From an uncultured Phascolarctobacterium sp. (GTDB lineage Bacteria > Bacillota > Negativicutes > Acidaminococcales > Acidaminococcaceae), in contig CALCHC010000112.1 of assembly GCA_937901335.1 (NCBI GenBank), positions 1 through 58,400 of the forward strand: DNA of 58,400 bases, written 5' to 3'. Within the stretch, counting starts at the first letter, position 1. Each line of letters begins with the position of its first letter. Both the position numbers and the translations under genes were made by a program. A model generated the notes under the pieces. That model was given only the letters and a program-made list of their open reading frames with translations, had not been told where the DNA came from and ran no database searches. Positions 33,133 through 41,378 of this stretch are shown in pieces.

Positions 33133-33963
33133 ATGAGTATGGAAAACTTAATTAATAAATATTTCCGTCCCGGCCGTCTGCCTCACATCTGGTGCCCTGG
33201 CTGCGGCAATGGCGTAGTAACCGGCTGTATCGTTAAAGCTATTGATAAACTTGGTCTGGATAAAGATAATGTAGCAGTTATTTCCGGCATTGGCTGCTCT
33301 AGCCGTGCTTCCGGTTATCTTGATTTTAACACTGTTCACTCTGCTCACGGCAGAGCGCTCCCCGTAGCAACCGGTGTTAAACTTGCTGACCCGTCCTTGA
33401 AAGTTCTCGTTGTTACCGGTGACGGCGACGCTACTGCTATCGGTGGTAACCATTTGATTCACGCTGCTCGTCGTAACATTGACATGACTGTTGTTCTTTT
33501 CAACAACAACATTTACGGTATGACCGGTGGTCAATATTCCCCGCTTACTCCCCAAGGCAGCAAAGCAACCACCGCTCCCTACGAAACCATTGAACCTGCA
33601 TTTGACATTACCGAATTGGCTAAAGCAGCAGGCGCAACTTTCGTAGCACGCGCAACTACCTTCCACGCACAAATCCTCGCTGATTTGATTGCTAAAGGCA
33701 TGGAACACAAAGGCTTCAGCCTTATTGAAGCTGTTTCCGGTTGCCCCATTTCCTTCGGTCGCCAAAACAAAATCGGTGGTCCTGCTGAAATGATGAAATG
33801 GCAACGCGACCACGCAGTAATGCTGGCAGCTTGGAACAAACTTTCCGACGAACAAAAAGCTGGCAAATTCCCCATCGGCGTTCTTCACGAAGACAATAGC
33901 CGTAAGGAATACACCGAAGCTTATGATGAACTTATCGCTCGTGCACAAGGAGGTAATAAATAA
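33133..33963 (+). CDS. korB: 2-Oxoglutarate:ferredoxin oxidoreductase, beta (TPP) subunit
   Basis: 276 residues. TPP-binding motif GDGDATAIGGNHLIHA ending in NNNIYGMTGGQ; WCPGCGNGV and GIGCSSRA supply the cysteine/TPP region seen in KorB. Follows korA by 17 bases with GAGAGGAG. Works with korA, korC and korD as one complex. Confidence 0.94.
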   Translation: MSMENLINKYFRPGRLPHIWCPGCGNGVVTGCIVKAIDKLGLDKDNVAVISGIGCSSRASGYLDFNTVHSAHGRALPVATGVKLADPSLKVLVVTGDGDATAIGGNHLIHAARRNIDMTVVLFNNNIYGMTGGQYSPLTPQGSKATTAPYETIEPAFDITELAKAAGATFVARATTFHAQILADLIAKGMEHKGFSLIEAVSGCPISFGRQNKIGGPAEMMKWQRDHAVMLAAWNKLSDEQKAGKFPIGVLHEDNSRKEYTEAYDELIARAQGGNK

Positions 33964-34493
33964 TGAAACAAGAATTACGTTTATCCGGCACTGGCGGTCA
34001 AGGCTTGATTTTGGCAGGCATCATCTTAGCTGAAGCTGCTCTTCTCGACGGCAAGCTTGCTATCCAATCTCAATCCTATGGTCCGGAAGCACGCGGTGGC
34101 TCCTCCAAATCTGAAGTTATGATTTCTGAAGAAGCTATCCACTTCCCCAAAGTTACCGAACCCAACCTGCTCCTTGCTATGAGCCAAGAAGCTGCTAACA
34201 AATACAGTACTGACCTTTCTCCCGAAAGCATCCTCGTTACTGACAGCCTCTTCGTAAGCAAATTGCCTGCTCACACTGGCAAAATTTACGAACTGCCCAT
34301 CACCCATTCTGCTAAAGAAATTTTGGGTAAAGCACTGTTTGCTAACATCATTGCTTTGGGCGCATTGGTAAAAATCACCAAAATCGTTTCTGAAGAATCC
34401 TTGGTTAAAGCAGTTTTGAACCGCGTTCCCAAAGGAACTGAAGAAGTTAACAAACAAGCTCTCCAAATTGGCATGGACTTGGTAAAAGAATAA
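33963..34493 (+). CDS. korC: 2-Oxoglutarate:ferredoxin oxidoreductase, gamma subunit
   Basis: 176 residues of the POR/KOR gamma family: LSGTGGQGLILAGIILAEAA, QSQSYGPEARGGSSKSEVMI, then a CoA-pocket region. Starts in a TAATG overlap with korB. Last gene of the operon before a strong terminator. Confidence 0.94.
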   Translation: MKQELRLSGTGGQGLILAGIILAEAALLDGKLAIQSQSYGPEARGGSSKSEVMISEEAIHFPKVTEPNLLLAMSQEAANKYSTDLSPESILVTDSLFVSKLPAHTGKIYELPITHSAKEILGKALFANIIALGALVKITKIVSEESLVKAVLNRVPKGTEEVNKQALQIGMDLVKE

Positions 34494-34504
34494 AATTCAA
34501 AATT

Positions 34505-34533
34505 AAAAAGCTCCGCGAAAGCGGAGCTTTTTT
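34505..34533. terminator. Terminator after korC, usable on both strands
   Basis: Twelve-bp stem AAAAAGCTCCGC/GCGGAGCTTTTT with a GAAA loop and T-run; also ends the convergent DASS gene. The GCTCCGC stem is reused at 39636-39661. Confidence 0.93.
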
Positions 34534-34551
34534 GTATTTATTATAAAGTTA

Positions 34552-35961
34552 TTACCAGAGACCGATAACTTTCCACCAAATAGTACCAACGCCTAAGAAG
34601 CAGATTAAGTTAACAACGGAAACGATGAAACCAATTTTCCACCATTCAGCTTGAGTCAGGTAACCAGCACCAAAGTAAATAGGAGCCGGGCCAGTAGCGT
34701 AGTGAGTCAAACCGCCCATAATACCAGTCAAACTTGCCAATGCCATTGCACTAAGACCAGCAGGAGCGCCAGCTTCAACAGCAACTGCTACGAAAGCTGC
34801 AAACATTGCAGAAACGTGAGCAGAAAGACTAGCAAAACCATAATGAGCATACATATAGATAACTGCCAAAATAATGAGAGCAGTAATACCACTAATGCCA
34901 CCCATATTAGCCGCAACGATTTTTGCAAACCAAGTGATGAAACCGGATTTGTTCAATGCAGTTGCCAAACTCATCAAGCCACCCATCCAAACGAGGGTAT
35001 CCCAAGCACCTTTTTCTTTAATAACGTCGTCCCATTCAATTGCGTGACGACAAAGCATCAAACCAATGCAAACCAGCGCAATCATAGTAGCATTAAAGCC
35101 AGTGAAGGAAGAGGTTGCCCACATGCCAAGAGCCATCAAGAATACGCCTAATACAGTTTTTTCGTCACCGCTCATGGGACCCATAGCTTCAAGTTCTTTA
35201 CGAGCGATTTCCGGAGCTTCCGGAGTTTCTTTAAGTTCAGGCGGGAACAGTTTGTAAATGATGTACGGGCAAATGATAAGAGCTAATAAACCAGGAACGA
35301 TACAAGCCAGTGCCCAACCGCCCCAAGAAATGTTTACACCTGCCGCTTGTGCAGCCAAAGCTACGCACAGGGAGTTAGGCGCTACAGAAGTAATAAACAT
35401 GGAGGAAGTGATGCAGTCTGCTTGGAAAGTAGATTTCATCAGATATGCACCAATACGTTTTCTAGATTTTTCGTCCGGTTCAGATTCGAAAGCAGAGCAC
35501 AAGCTACGTACTACCGGGAACAAGATACCACCACCACGAGCAGTATTGGACGGAGTAGCCGGAGAAATAATCAAGTCGGTAATTGCCATGGTGTAGCCAA
35601 GTTTCAAGGAGCTACTACCAATGGCAGCCATAATTTTATACGCAATACGTTTGCCAAGACCAGATTTAATAAAACCAAGAGCAAACAAGAATGCACTTAC
35701 GATTAACCAAATAGTTGCATTGCCAAAGCCAGCTAATGCTTCTGCAGGTTTAACAACTTTCAAGAAGCCGGTTAAGCCTACGGAGATAAGAGCAATTGCA
35801 CCAATCGGCAGGGGATGAAGAATAAAACCTACGATAGTTGCAACGAAAATAGCAAATATTTTCATTGCTTGGGGTTTCAGACCTTCAGGCACAGGCATAA
35901 ACCAAATTGCCAAGCCAACGAGGATCGTGAAGAGACCTTTTTGGAAATTAGTCTTAAACAT
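34552..35961 (-). CDS. DASS-family dicarboxylate/anion transporter
   Basis: 469 residues, about 12 helices plus re-entrant hairpins. The two DASS signature regions are present: ISPATPSNTARGGGILFPV (SNT motif) near residue 135 and GLTHYATGPAPIYFGAGYL near 430. Subgroup resembles bacterial 2-oxoglutarate/malate or citrate/succinate carriers. In a succinate-consuming Phascolarctobacterium-like cell it is a plausible succinate importer, but the substrate cannot be read from sequence. Single gene, convergent with kor. Confidence 0.88.
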   Translation of the reverse strand: MFKTNFQKGLFTILVGLAIWFMPVPEGLKPQAMKIFAIFVATIVGFILHPLPIGAIALISVGLTGFLKVVKPAEALAGFGNATIWLIVSAFLFALGFIKSGLGKRIAYKIMAAIGSSSLKLGYTMAITDLIISPATPSNTARGGGILFPVVRSLCSAFESEPDEKSRKRIGAYLMKSTFQADCITSSMFITSVAPNSLCVALAAQAAGVNISWGGWALACIVPGLLALIICPYIIYKLFPPELKETPEAPEIARKELEAMGPMSGDEKTVLGVFLMALGMWATSSFTGFNATMIALVCIGLMLCRHAIEWDDVIKEKGAWDTLVWMGGLMSLATALNKSGFITWFAKIVAANMGGISGITALIILAVIYMYAHYGFASLSAHVSAMFAAFVAVAVEAGAPAGLSAMALASLTGIMGGLTHYATGPAPIYFGAGYLTQAEWWKIGFIVSVVNLICFLGVGTIWWKVIGLW

Positions 35962-36094
35962 AAAAACACCTCACTTAATTTGGTTGTTTTTATTATACAC
36001 CTTAAATATCAAAAAGTGTACGCTATTTCTATGTATACATTTTAATGAACTCTATTATTTCAAAGTGCAAACTTTTCTTATAAAGTTAAATTAA

Positions 36095-36119
36095 AAGAGC
36101 AGACGTAACGTCTGCTCTT
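36095..36119 (-). terminator. Terminator after the second ftsH
   Basis: Eleven-bp stem AAGAGCAGACG/CGTCTGCTCTT with a 3-base loop, then TTTAATTTAAC on the minus strand. The rest of 35962-36131 holds the DASS -10 box (TATAAT near 35993) and a TGTATACA palindrome near 36030. Confidence 0.85.
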
Positions 36120-36131
36120 CGTTGTATCTTA

Positions 36132-37979
36132 TTAAGCTTGTTCTTCAACAATCTTCAATTCTTGGTAATCACCGTTAAGTACTGCCATGAACTCTTCACC
36201 AGTGATGGTTTCTTTATCCAAGAGGAACTTCGCAAGTTCATCAAGTTTATCGCGGTTATCGGAAAGAATTGTTCTTGCTTTAGCGTGAGCTTCTTTGATG
36301 ATTTCCAGAACCTTGGCATCAATTTTGCCGGCAGTTTCTGCACTGCATTGAAGAGAAGTATCGCCACCAAGATACATATTGTTAATTACTTCGGTTGCCA
36401 TCATATCGAACTCTTCTGTCATACCAAGGCGAGTTACCATTGCCCGGGCAATACGTGTTGCTTGTTCAATATCATTTGCCGCGCCGGAGGTAATGCTACC
36501 AAAGACTATTTCTTCCGCGCTACGACCACCAGTAATGGTAACAATCTTGTTGAAAAGTTCTTCCTTCTTCATCAAGACAGAATCGTTTTCGCTAATTTGC
36601 ATGGTATAACCCAATGCACCATTAGTACGGGGGATAATGGTAATCTTATGAACGGGAGCAGAATGTTTTTGCATTGCAGCTACCAGTGCGTGACCAATTT
36701 CGTGGTAAGCAATAACTTTCTTTTCTTCCGGAGAAATCACTGCGCCTTTACGTTGGTAGCCCGCGATAACAACTTCAATGGATTCTTCCAAGTCAGCTTG
36801 TTCAACCAGTTTGCGTTGCATTTTTACCGCACGAAGAGCAGCTTCGTTGACGATATTAGCAAGTTCTGCACCGGAAGCACCTGCAGTAGCACGCGCCAGT
36901 TCACGGAAGTCTACATCGTCTGCAATCTTAATGTTAGCAGCGTGCACTCGGAGTATTGCCTCACGACCTTGTAAGTCGGGAAGCTCAACAGGAATTCTTC
37001 TGTCGAAACGACCGGGGCGGAGCAGAGCTTTATCTAAGGTTTCAGGACGGTTGGTCGCCGCCAAAATTACTACACCCTTGCTACCATCAAAACCGTCCAT
37101 TTCGGAAAGCAATTGGTTCAAGGTTTGCTCACGCTCATCATTGCCACCAAATTGACCACTATCTCTACGCTTACCAATAGCGTCAATTTCGTCGATGAAC
37201 ACAATACAAGGAGCTTTTTCTTCAGCTTGTTTAAACAAATCGCGGACACGGGCAGCACCCATACCTACGAACATTTCAATAAATTCACTACCGCTGATGG
37301 AGAAGAAGGGAACTTTCGCTTCGCCGGCAACAGCTTTTGCCAACAAGGTTTTACCTGTACCCGGAGGACCTACAAGAAGTGCACCCTTGGGCATATTAGC
37401 ACCAATTTCTTTATACTTAGCAGGATTGTGGAGGAAGTCCACCATTTCCATCAAAGCTTCTTTAGCTTCGTCTTGACCTGCTACGTCTTTGAAACTTTTA
37501 CCAGTTTGTGCCTCAACATAAACTTTGGCATTGCTCTTACCAAAAGTCATAGCATTGCCACCGCCCATACGGTTGCCCATAAAGCGCATGAAGAGTTGTC
37601 CCAAGATAAAGAACAGGAAGATTGGAGCAACCCAGTTTTTGAAGAAGCTTACGATAAAGCTATCTTCCTTGGGAACAACTTGGCTGAACTCTACCTTACT
37701 TTTCATCAAACGTTCAACCAGTTGCGGATCTTCCACACGACCAGTAACATAAATTTGTTGTTCGTCAGCGCCTTTGCCTAAAGCAGCAATACGCTTGTCA
37801 GTAATTTCTACTTTAGAAAACTTGTCCTCATCCACCATTTGGATAAAGGTACCATAGGGAATGTCGTGAGTTTTCACGCTAAAGAAATTTGGAACAACAT
37901 AAGTGTTAATGAACATAATGACCAAAAGCGTCATTACATAATAATATAACATAGGCTTTTGTTTCTTATTATCACCCAT
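36132..37979 (-). CDS. ftsH2: ATP-dependent zinc metalloprotease FtsH (copy 2)
   Basis: 615 residues. Same plan as copy 1: two membrane helices (about 10-28 and 108-128), Walker A GPPGTGKT, Walker B CIVFIDEIDAIG, NRPETLDKALLRPGRFDRR, and zinc site HEIGH. The periplasmic part and C-terminus differ clearly from copy 1, so this is an old paralogue, not a recent copy. It stands alone with its own promoter (38007-38035) and terminator, outside the conserved tilS-ftsH block. Confidence 0.94.
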   Translation of the reverse strand: MGDNKKQKPMLYYYVMTLLVIMFINTYVVPNFFSVKTHDIPYGTFIQMVDEDKFSKVEITDKRIAALGKGADEQQIYVTGRVEDPQLVERLMKSKVEFSQVVPKEDSFIVSFFKNWVAPIFLFFILGQLFMRFMGNRMGGGNAMTFGKSNAKVYVEAQTGKSFKDVAGQDEAKEALMEMVDFLHNPAKYKEIGANMPKGALLVGPPGTGKTLLAKAVAGEAKVPFFSISGSEFIEMFVGMGAARVRDLFKQAEEKAPCIVFIDEIDAIGKRRDSGQFGGNDEREQTLNQLLSEMDGFDGSKGVVILAATNRPETLDKALLRPGRFDRRIPVELPDLQGREAILRVHAANIKIADDVDFRELARATAGASGAELANIVNEAALRAVKMQRKLVEQADLEESIEVVIAGYQRKGAVISPEEKKVIAYHEIGHALVAAMQKHSAPVHKITIIPRTNGALGYTMQISENDSVLMKKEELFNKIVTITGGRSAEEIVFGSITSGAANDIEQATRIARAMVTRLGMTEEFDMMATEVINNMYLGGDTSLQCSAETAGKIDAKVLEIIKEAHAKARTILSDNRDKLDELAKFLLDKETITGEEFMAVLNGDYQELKIVEEQA

Positions 37980-38006
37980 AAACTCATCTCCTTAAAATTA
38001 TTCTAA

Positions 38007-38035
38007 CTTATACATATATGATAACCTTTCAGCAA
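38007..38035 (-). promoter_or_regulatory. Promoter of ftsH2
   Basis: TTGCTG (38030-38035), 17-base spacer, TATAAG (38007-38012) on the minus strand. Confidence 0.6.
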
Positions 38036-38065
38036 GAAATTCACAAATGAAAAGATTGTAAATTG

Positions 38066-38074
38066 TGATATAAT
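38066..38074 (+). promoter_or_regulatory. Extended -10 promoter of the 38105 gene
   Basis: TGATATAAT gives a perfect -10 with extended TGn; no clear -35. Confidence 0.5.
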
Positions 38075-38104
38075 AGATACCATCACATTACAAAGGAAGA
38101 TTAT

Positions 38105-39634
38105 ATGAATCCCAATAGCATTTTTGAATACGTTAAGAACAATATAGATGAAGAAGGTCGTTTTGCTAGCGATGTTCTGCCTGACGATCCGATGCCTACC
38201 GTTCCCCGCCCTTTAGGCGCAGAGGATGCTTACTACTATACAACTGAAGTACCTCCCGATACGGAAGGTGCAGAACAAGCGGTAAAGCTTTTAAAACAAC
38301 ACATTGCTATTCCCTGCTTGGAAAGCAAACGCCGTTTATATGACCACCTTACTAAAATCGTCGTTGCCGGAATCTGTGACCCTTTCCTGGAAAAATTTAA
38401 CGCTGAAGAATTAACACCGGAAGCAATGGAACTGGCAGAAGAATTCTTTTACAACAGCTCTCATCGTGAGCCTGTAAAATTTGCTCTGCTCATCTTCGGT
38501 TTGTATGGAATGGAAAGTCTTAAAGACACTCACCCCGATTTGTGGGAAGACTTGATGACTTTAGCTCGTTGCGAAGAATTTACCTTCTTCTTCCTTTACA
38601 GCTGCCGTGCTACCAATTTTGCACCTCAAGAAGAAATTTGGCAACTGCTTCACTGCACCAACAGTTGGGGTAAAGTTTACGCCATCAACTCCGCAGAATT
38701 CAACACTCCTGGCAAACAACAATGGCTTATAGAAAATGGCTATGACCTTTCCATCGAATATCCGCCCCTGTCCGTCAAAATGATTATCGAAGGCAAGCTT
38801 GCCGAAGTTTTGCAAGCAGAAGAAATTGACTACGATACTTATAAAGGTGCTGCGGCAATTTTAAATAACTTCGTACTCCTGCTAAACAATTTTGCGCCCG
38901 GTGTTATAGAGCAAAACTTCAACACCACTTCTATTGATTTGGAGCAACTTCTTAACAACCTGTTGCGCCATTCCAAAAAGTTTGCTACTTCTCCCGAAGA
39001 ACTCCTCGACGTCGTTGCTTTGTGTATTGGCCTCAACACTTTAGTTGAGACTCAGAACTGGTACAAACTTTCTGCAAACCAATGTCACACCATCATCGCT
39101 ACTTGTGACAGTATTATCTATCAAAAAGATTGGCAAAAGGAAATTGATGAGACACTCATTACAGATGAAGGCGTAAACTATCCTCTGTGCGATTTTGCTT
39201 TCGAAGTGGACATTGACATTTGGCAACGCCTTTTCGATTATTTCTACGAACATCCCACAGAAACTAAACTGTTGCCCTACTTGCTTGCATTCACCAGTGA
39301 TGAACGTTCCCAGCAAGTCTTGGATACTGTTGAGAAAAACATCTATCAATATTTGGTTGACCAAAATGCACTTTTGGTTCCCTTGCGTTATTTACGCAAA
39401 CATCCGGGCAAAGGTGTTAGCATTATTATTGCAGCACTCACCTCCCTGTATGATTGGCCTCGTGGAATCGCATGTATGATTCTTGACGAATGGGGTCCTG
39501 AAAATTTAACCCCTGCCTTGCGTCATGCGCTCCTTACTGCTCAAAGCTTAAGCAATCATCCTGTTATAAATTCTCGCATCGAATGTTTGCTGACTGGTAA
39601 AAAATATAAAATTGAAGACTTGCTTCAAGAATAA
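38105..39634 (+). CDS. Uncharacterised 509-residue helical protein
   Basis: I do not recognise the family. 509 residues, acidic, with no signal peptide and no membrane helix. Almost the entire chain reads as short amphipathic helices of 12-18 residues (AVKLLKQHIAIPCLESKRRL, PVKFALLIFGLYGMESL, NLLRHSKKFATSPEELLDVV, ATETKLLPYLLAF-like), which suggests a HEAT/TPR-like alpha-solenoid. Trp and Cys are scattered; no catalytic motif is visible. AAAGGAAG precedes ATG. It is divergent from ftsH2 and monocistronic. Probably a cytoplasmic scaffold or adaptor; possible lineage-specific gene. Confidence 0.8.
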   Translation: MNPNSIFEYVKNNIDEEGRFASDVLPDDPMPTVPRPLGAEDAYYYTTEVPPDTEGAEQAVKLLKQHIAIPCLESKRRLYDHLTKIVVAGICDPFLEKFNAEELTPEAMELAEEFFYNSSHREPVKFALLIFGLYGMESLKDTHPDLWEDLMTLARCEEFTFFFLYSCRATNFAPQEEIWQLLHCTNSWGKVYAINSAEFNTPGKQQWLIENGYDLSIEYPPLSVKMIIEGKLAEVLQAEEIDYDTYKGAAAILNNFVLLLNNFAPGVIEQNFNTTSIDLEQLLNNLLRHSKKFATSPEELLDVVALCIGLNTLVETQNWYKLSANQCHTIIATCDSIIYQKDWQKEIDETLITDEGVNYPLCDFAFEVDIDIWQRLFDYFYEHPTETKLLPYLLAFTSDERSQQVLDTVEKNIYQYLVDQNALLVPLRYLRKHPGKGVSIIIAALTSLYDWPRGIACMILDEWGPENLTPALRHALLTAQSLSNHPVINSRIECLLTGKKYKIEDLLQE

Positions 39635-39635
39635 G

Positions 39636-39663
39636 AAAAGCTCCGCAAACGCGGAGCTTTTTC
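39636..39663. terminator. Bidirectional terminator
   Basis: Stem AAAAGCTCCGC/GCGGAGCTTTT with an AAAC loop lies between the convergent 38105 gene and yhhQ; its GC core is the same as that of the korC terminator. Confidence 0.92.
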
Positions 39664-39665
39664 AT

Positions 39666-40367
39666 TTATAAAGTTCTTCTTTTATGGTGAAGATATCTTG
39701 CCAGATATACAAAAGGAGTATCCAACAAACTTGTAGTAAAGAAAATCACATAACTAAAAATGATAATATCTACTAAAACATCCGCACTGTACACTCCATA
39801 AAAGGCACCAAGTGTAAAAAGAATTGTGTTTAAAAGCTGAGAAATCATTGTAGAACCATTGTTGCGAATCCACAAATACTTACTACTGCTGCCAAACTTT
39901 TTACTAGTATAAGACCACCAGTAATGATAGAGCCATACATCTATTTTTTGAACTACAGCATAAACTAAAAGCCCCATAAGCATTAAACGAGGAGTGTTAC
40001 TAAAGACGCTTACAATGTGCGGGAAAACAATATCTTCCGCCGCAGGAGTGAAGTGTAGCCAAAACTGGGAAATCACTATGAAACCCAAAGAAGTTAAGAT
40101 ACCGATATTAACCGCAGTGTTAGCGTGCTTCTTACCATAGAGTTCACTAAGAATATCCGTCACCAAAAAGGTAGATGCAAACAAAATATTTCCTAAAGTT
40201 TGTTGCATACCAAAAGCGTCAATGAGAATCATTACTTCTATGTTAGCTGCAACTGTAGCAAGCACTGTCCAACAAAACAAGCCCTTATCTCTCAAAAAGT
40301 AGTACCACAAAATAACACTACCATAAACAACTATTAAGTTTAAAATCAGTAAAGCTTCGTTACTCAT
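39666..40367 (-). CDS. yhhQ: Queuosine precursor transporter, YhhQ/VUT family
   Basis: 233 residues, six to seven membrane helices. Family segments: ILFASTFLVTDILSELYGKK, PRLMLMGLLVYAVVQKIDVW, and WIRNNGSTMISQLLNTILFT, the last with the conserved R-N-N/S-T-S-Q pattern. Imports queuosine precursors such as preQ0/preQ1. It starts within a TAATG overlap with the radical SAM gene and shares the preQ1-type riboswitch upstream, which supports the assignment. Confidence 0.88.
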   Translation of the reverse strand: MSNEALLILNLIVVYGSVILWYYFLRDKGLFCWTVLATVAANIEVMILIDAFGMQQTLGNILFASTFLVTDILSELYGKKHANTAVNIGILTSLGFIVISQFWLHFTPAAEDIVFPHIVSVFSNTPRLMLMGLLVYAVVQKIDVWLYHYWWSYTSKKFGSSSKYLWIRNNGSTMISQLLNTILFTLGAFYGVYSADVLVDIIIFSYVIFFTTSLLDTPFVYLARYLHHKRRTL

Positions 40368-41086
40368 TAAACACCAACTCCAAAATCTGTGTTATTCAAC
40401 AAAATATCAACACGTTCATCATCTTTATACAAAGGATAAATTTCTTTAATAAAAGTTTCTACAACCTGCGGGTCAGGCAAAATTGGTTTAGTATTAGGAA
40501 CCATAATGTTCACGCACACACGCTCAAAATATGCCAAGCCAAGAGCTATATCCTTGAGCATGCTTTCTTTGCTTTGTCCAGGCAAACCTTGCAATAAGCA
40601 TACTTGCTGAAAGTATTGGGCAATCTCTTCTGCGGTTACGTCACCCATTCCTTTGTCAAGATAGCTTTCTCGAAACAGACTATCAAAAGTTTCTACACCT
40701 ATCTTCATTTTGACTGTTATTCCTGCATCAGCAAACTTTTTCTTAAAATCTGCAATAAGTTCGCGGTGTATCCAATGACATTCAAAATAAAGAGTAGTAA
40801 TCTGTTTTGCAATGCAAATACTTAAAATAGCTTCGATGGTATTCTCATCCAAATCACAGAAGCTTCCGGAATTGATTACTTCCAATCTGCCAAACTCCCC
40901 TGTAACTTGAGCAAGCACTTTGCTATTTAAAGCAAAGTTTTCTTTTTCATCAAGACAAAAATCTAAATGGTAATCACAAAAGCGACAACGTCTCCACTTG
41001 CAGCCACTGCCTCTCAAAAGTATAATCTCACGGGGGTTTTTCTCTATTAATTTATTGTATCTACATTCAAAAGGTACTTGTGCCAT
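40367..41086 (-). CDS. Radical SAM protein, candidate queuosine-salvage enzyme
   Basis: 239 residues. The cluster motif is unusual: GSGCKWRRCRFCDYH reads C-x4-C-x2-C rather than the common C-x3-C-x2-C. Further radical SAM features are VINSGSF after strand 2, FECHWIHRE, KMKIGVETFD and LLQGLPGQSKESM. Translationally fused by overlap to yhhQ and placed behind a preQ1-type riboswitch, so a step in queuosine or queuine salvage is likely. It could be related to the radical SAM queuine lyase QueL reported from Clostridioides difficile, but I cannot confirm this. ATG at 41086 lies 5 bases after AGGAG. Confidence 0.8.
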   Translation of the reverse strand: MAQVPFECRYNKLIEKNPREIILLRGSGCKWRRCRFCDYHLDFCLDEKENFALNSKVLAQVTGEFGRLEVINSGSFCDLDENTIEAILSICIAKQITTLYFECHWIHRELIADFKKKFADAGITVKMKIGVETFDSLFRESYLDKGMGDVTAEEIAQYFQQVCLLQGLPGQSKESMLKDIALGLAYFERVCVNIMVPNTKPILPDPQVVETFIKEIYPLYKDDERVDILLNNTDFGVGV

Positions 41087-41109
41087 TTTCACTCCTAAAA
41101 TATAAAAAA

Positions 41110-41130
41110 GCGTACCAAACTACGGCACGC
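41110..41130 (-). terminator. Riboswitch terminator before the radical SAM gene
   Basis: Seven-bp stem GCGUGCC/GGUACGC with a 7-base loop and a UUUUUU run, placed between the aptamer and the ribosome site. Nine bases of it (41117-41125) pair perfectly with 41164-41172, forming the competing antiterminator. Confidence 0.85.
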
Positions 41131-41161
41131 CCTAATAAACCAAGTCATTTCACTTAGCTTC

Positions 41162-41206
41162 GCCCGTAGTTTTGTTTATAGACAGGATGGTTACGAACTG
41201 TCTGTT
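41162..41206 (-). ncRNA. PreQ1-I riboswitch
   Basis: Minus strand: stem AGACAG (41198-41203) with CUGUCU (41180-41185), loop UUCGUAACCAUC, then the A-rich tail AUAAACAAAACUAC. This matches the compact class I preQ1 aptamer, whose loop pairs with the ACUA end of the tail as a pseudoknot. The tail end also forms the 5' strand of the antiterminator, so ligand binding should cause termination. Confidence 0.82.
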
Positions 41207-41222
41207 ATGTAATTGCATTGTT

Positions 41223-41251
41223 ATTATAACGAGAAACTTTTAAATTTGCAA
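41223..41251 (-). promoter_or_regulatory. Promoter of the preQ1-controlled operon
   Basis: TTGCAA (41246-41251), 17-base spacer, perfect TATAAT (41223-41228) on the minus strand; the start lies about 10 bases before the aptamer. Confidence 0.8.
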
Positions 41252-41257
41252 GTAAAA

Positions 41258-41282
41258 GCGCCCACACTTTCGTGTGGGCGTT
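41258..41282 (-). terminator. Terminator after tRNA-Thr
   Basis: Nine-bp stem CGCCCACAC/GTGTGGGCG with a 4-base loop and TTTTACTT on the minus strand, 11 bases past the tRNA. Confidence 0.88.
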
Positions 41283-41292
41283 ACATTTCTTT

Positions 41293-41368
41293 TGGAGCTG
41301 ATGACGTGGTTCGAACACGCGACCCTCTCATTACGAATGAGATGCTCTACCGGCTGAGCTACATCAGC
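41293..41368 (-). tRNA. tRNA-Thr (anticodon CGU)
   Basis: A 76-base cloverleaf: acceptor stem GCTGATG/CATCAGC, D-arm GCTCAGCCGGTAGAGC, anticodon stem TCTCA/TGAGA with loop TTCGTAA (anticodon CGT reads ACG), T-loop TTCGAAC, and encoded CCA. It begins 10 bases after the XRE gene stop and has no promoter of its own. Confidence 0.97.
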
Positions 41369-41378
41369 CTATTTAAGA

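Noticed and set aside
33148..33948. A 266-codon minus-strand frame
   Set aside because: Antisense shadow of korB, which has full motif support.
34505..39663. Repeated element from the two GCTCCGC hairpins
   Set aside because: Only the terminator stem is shared; loops and flanks differ, so these are independent terminators.
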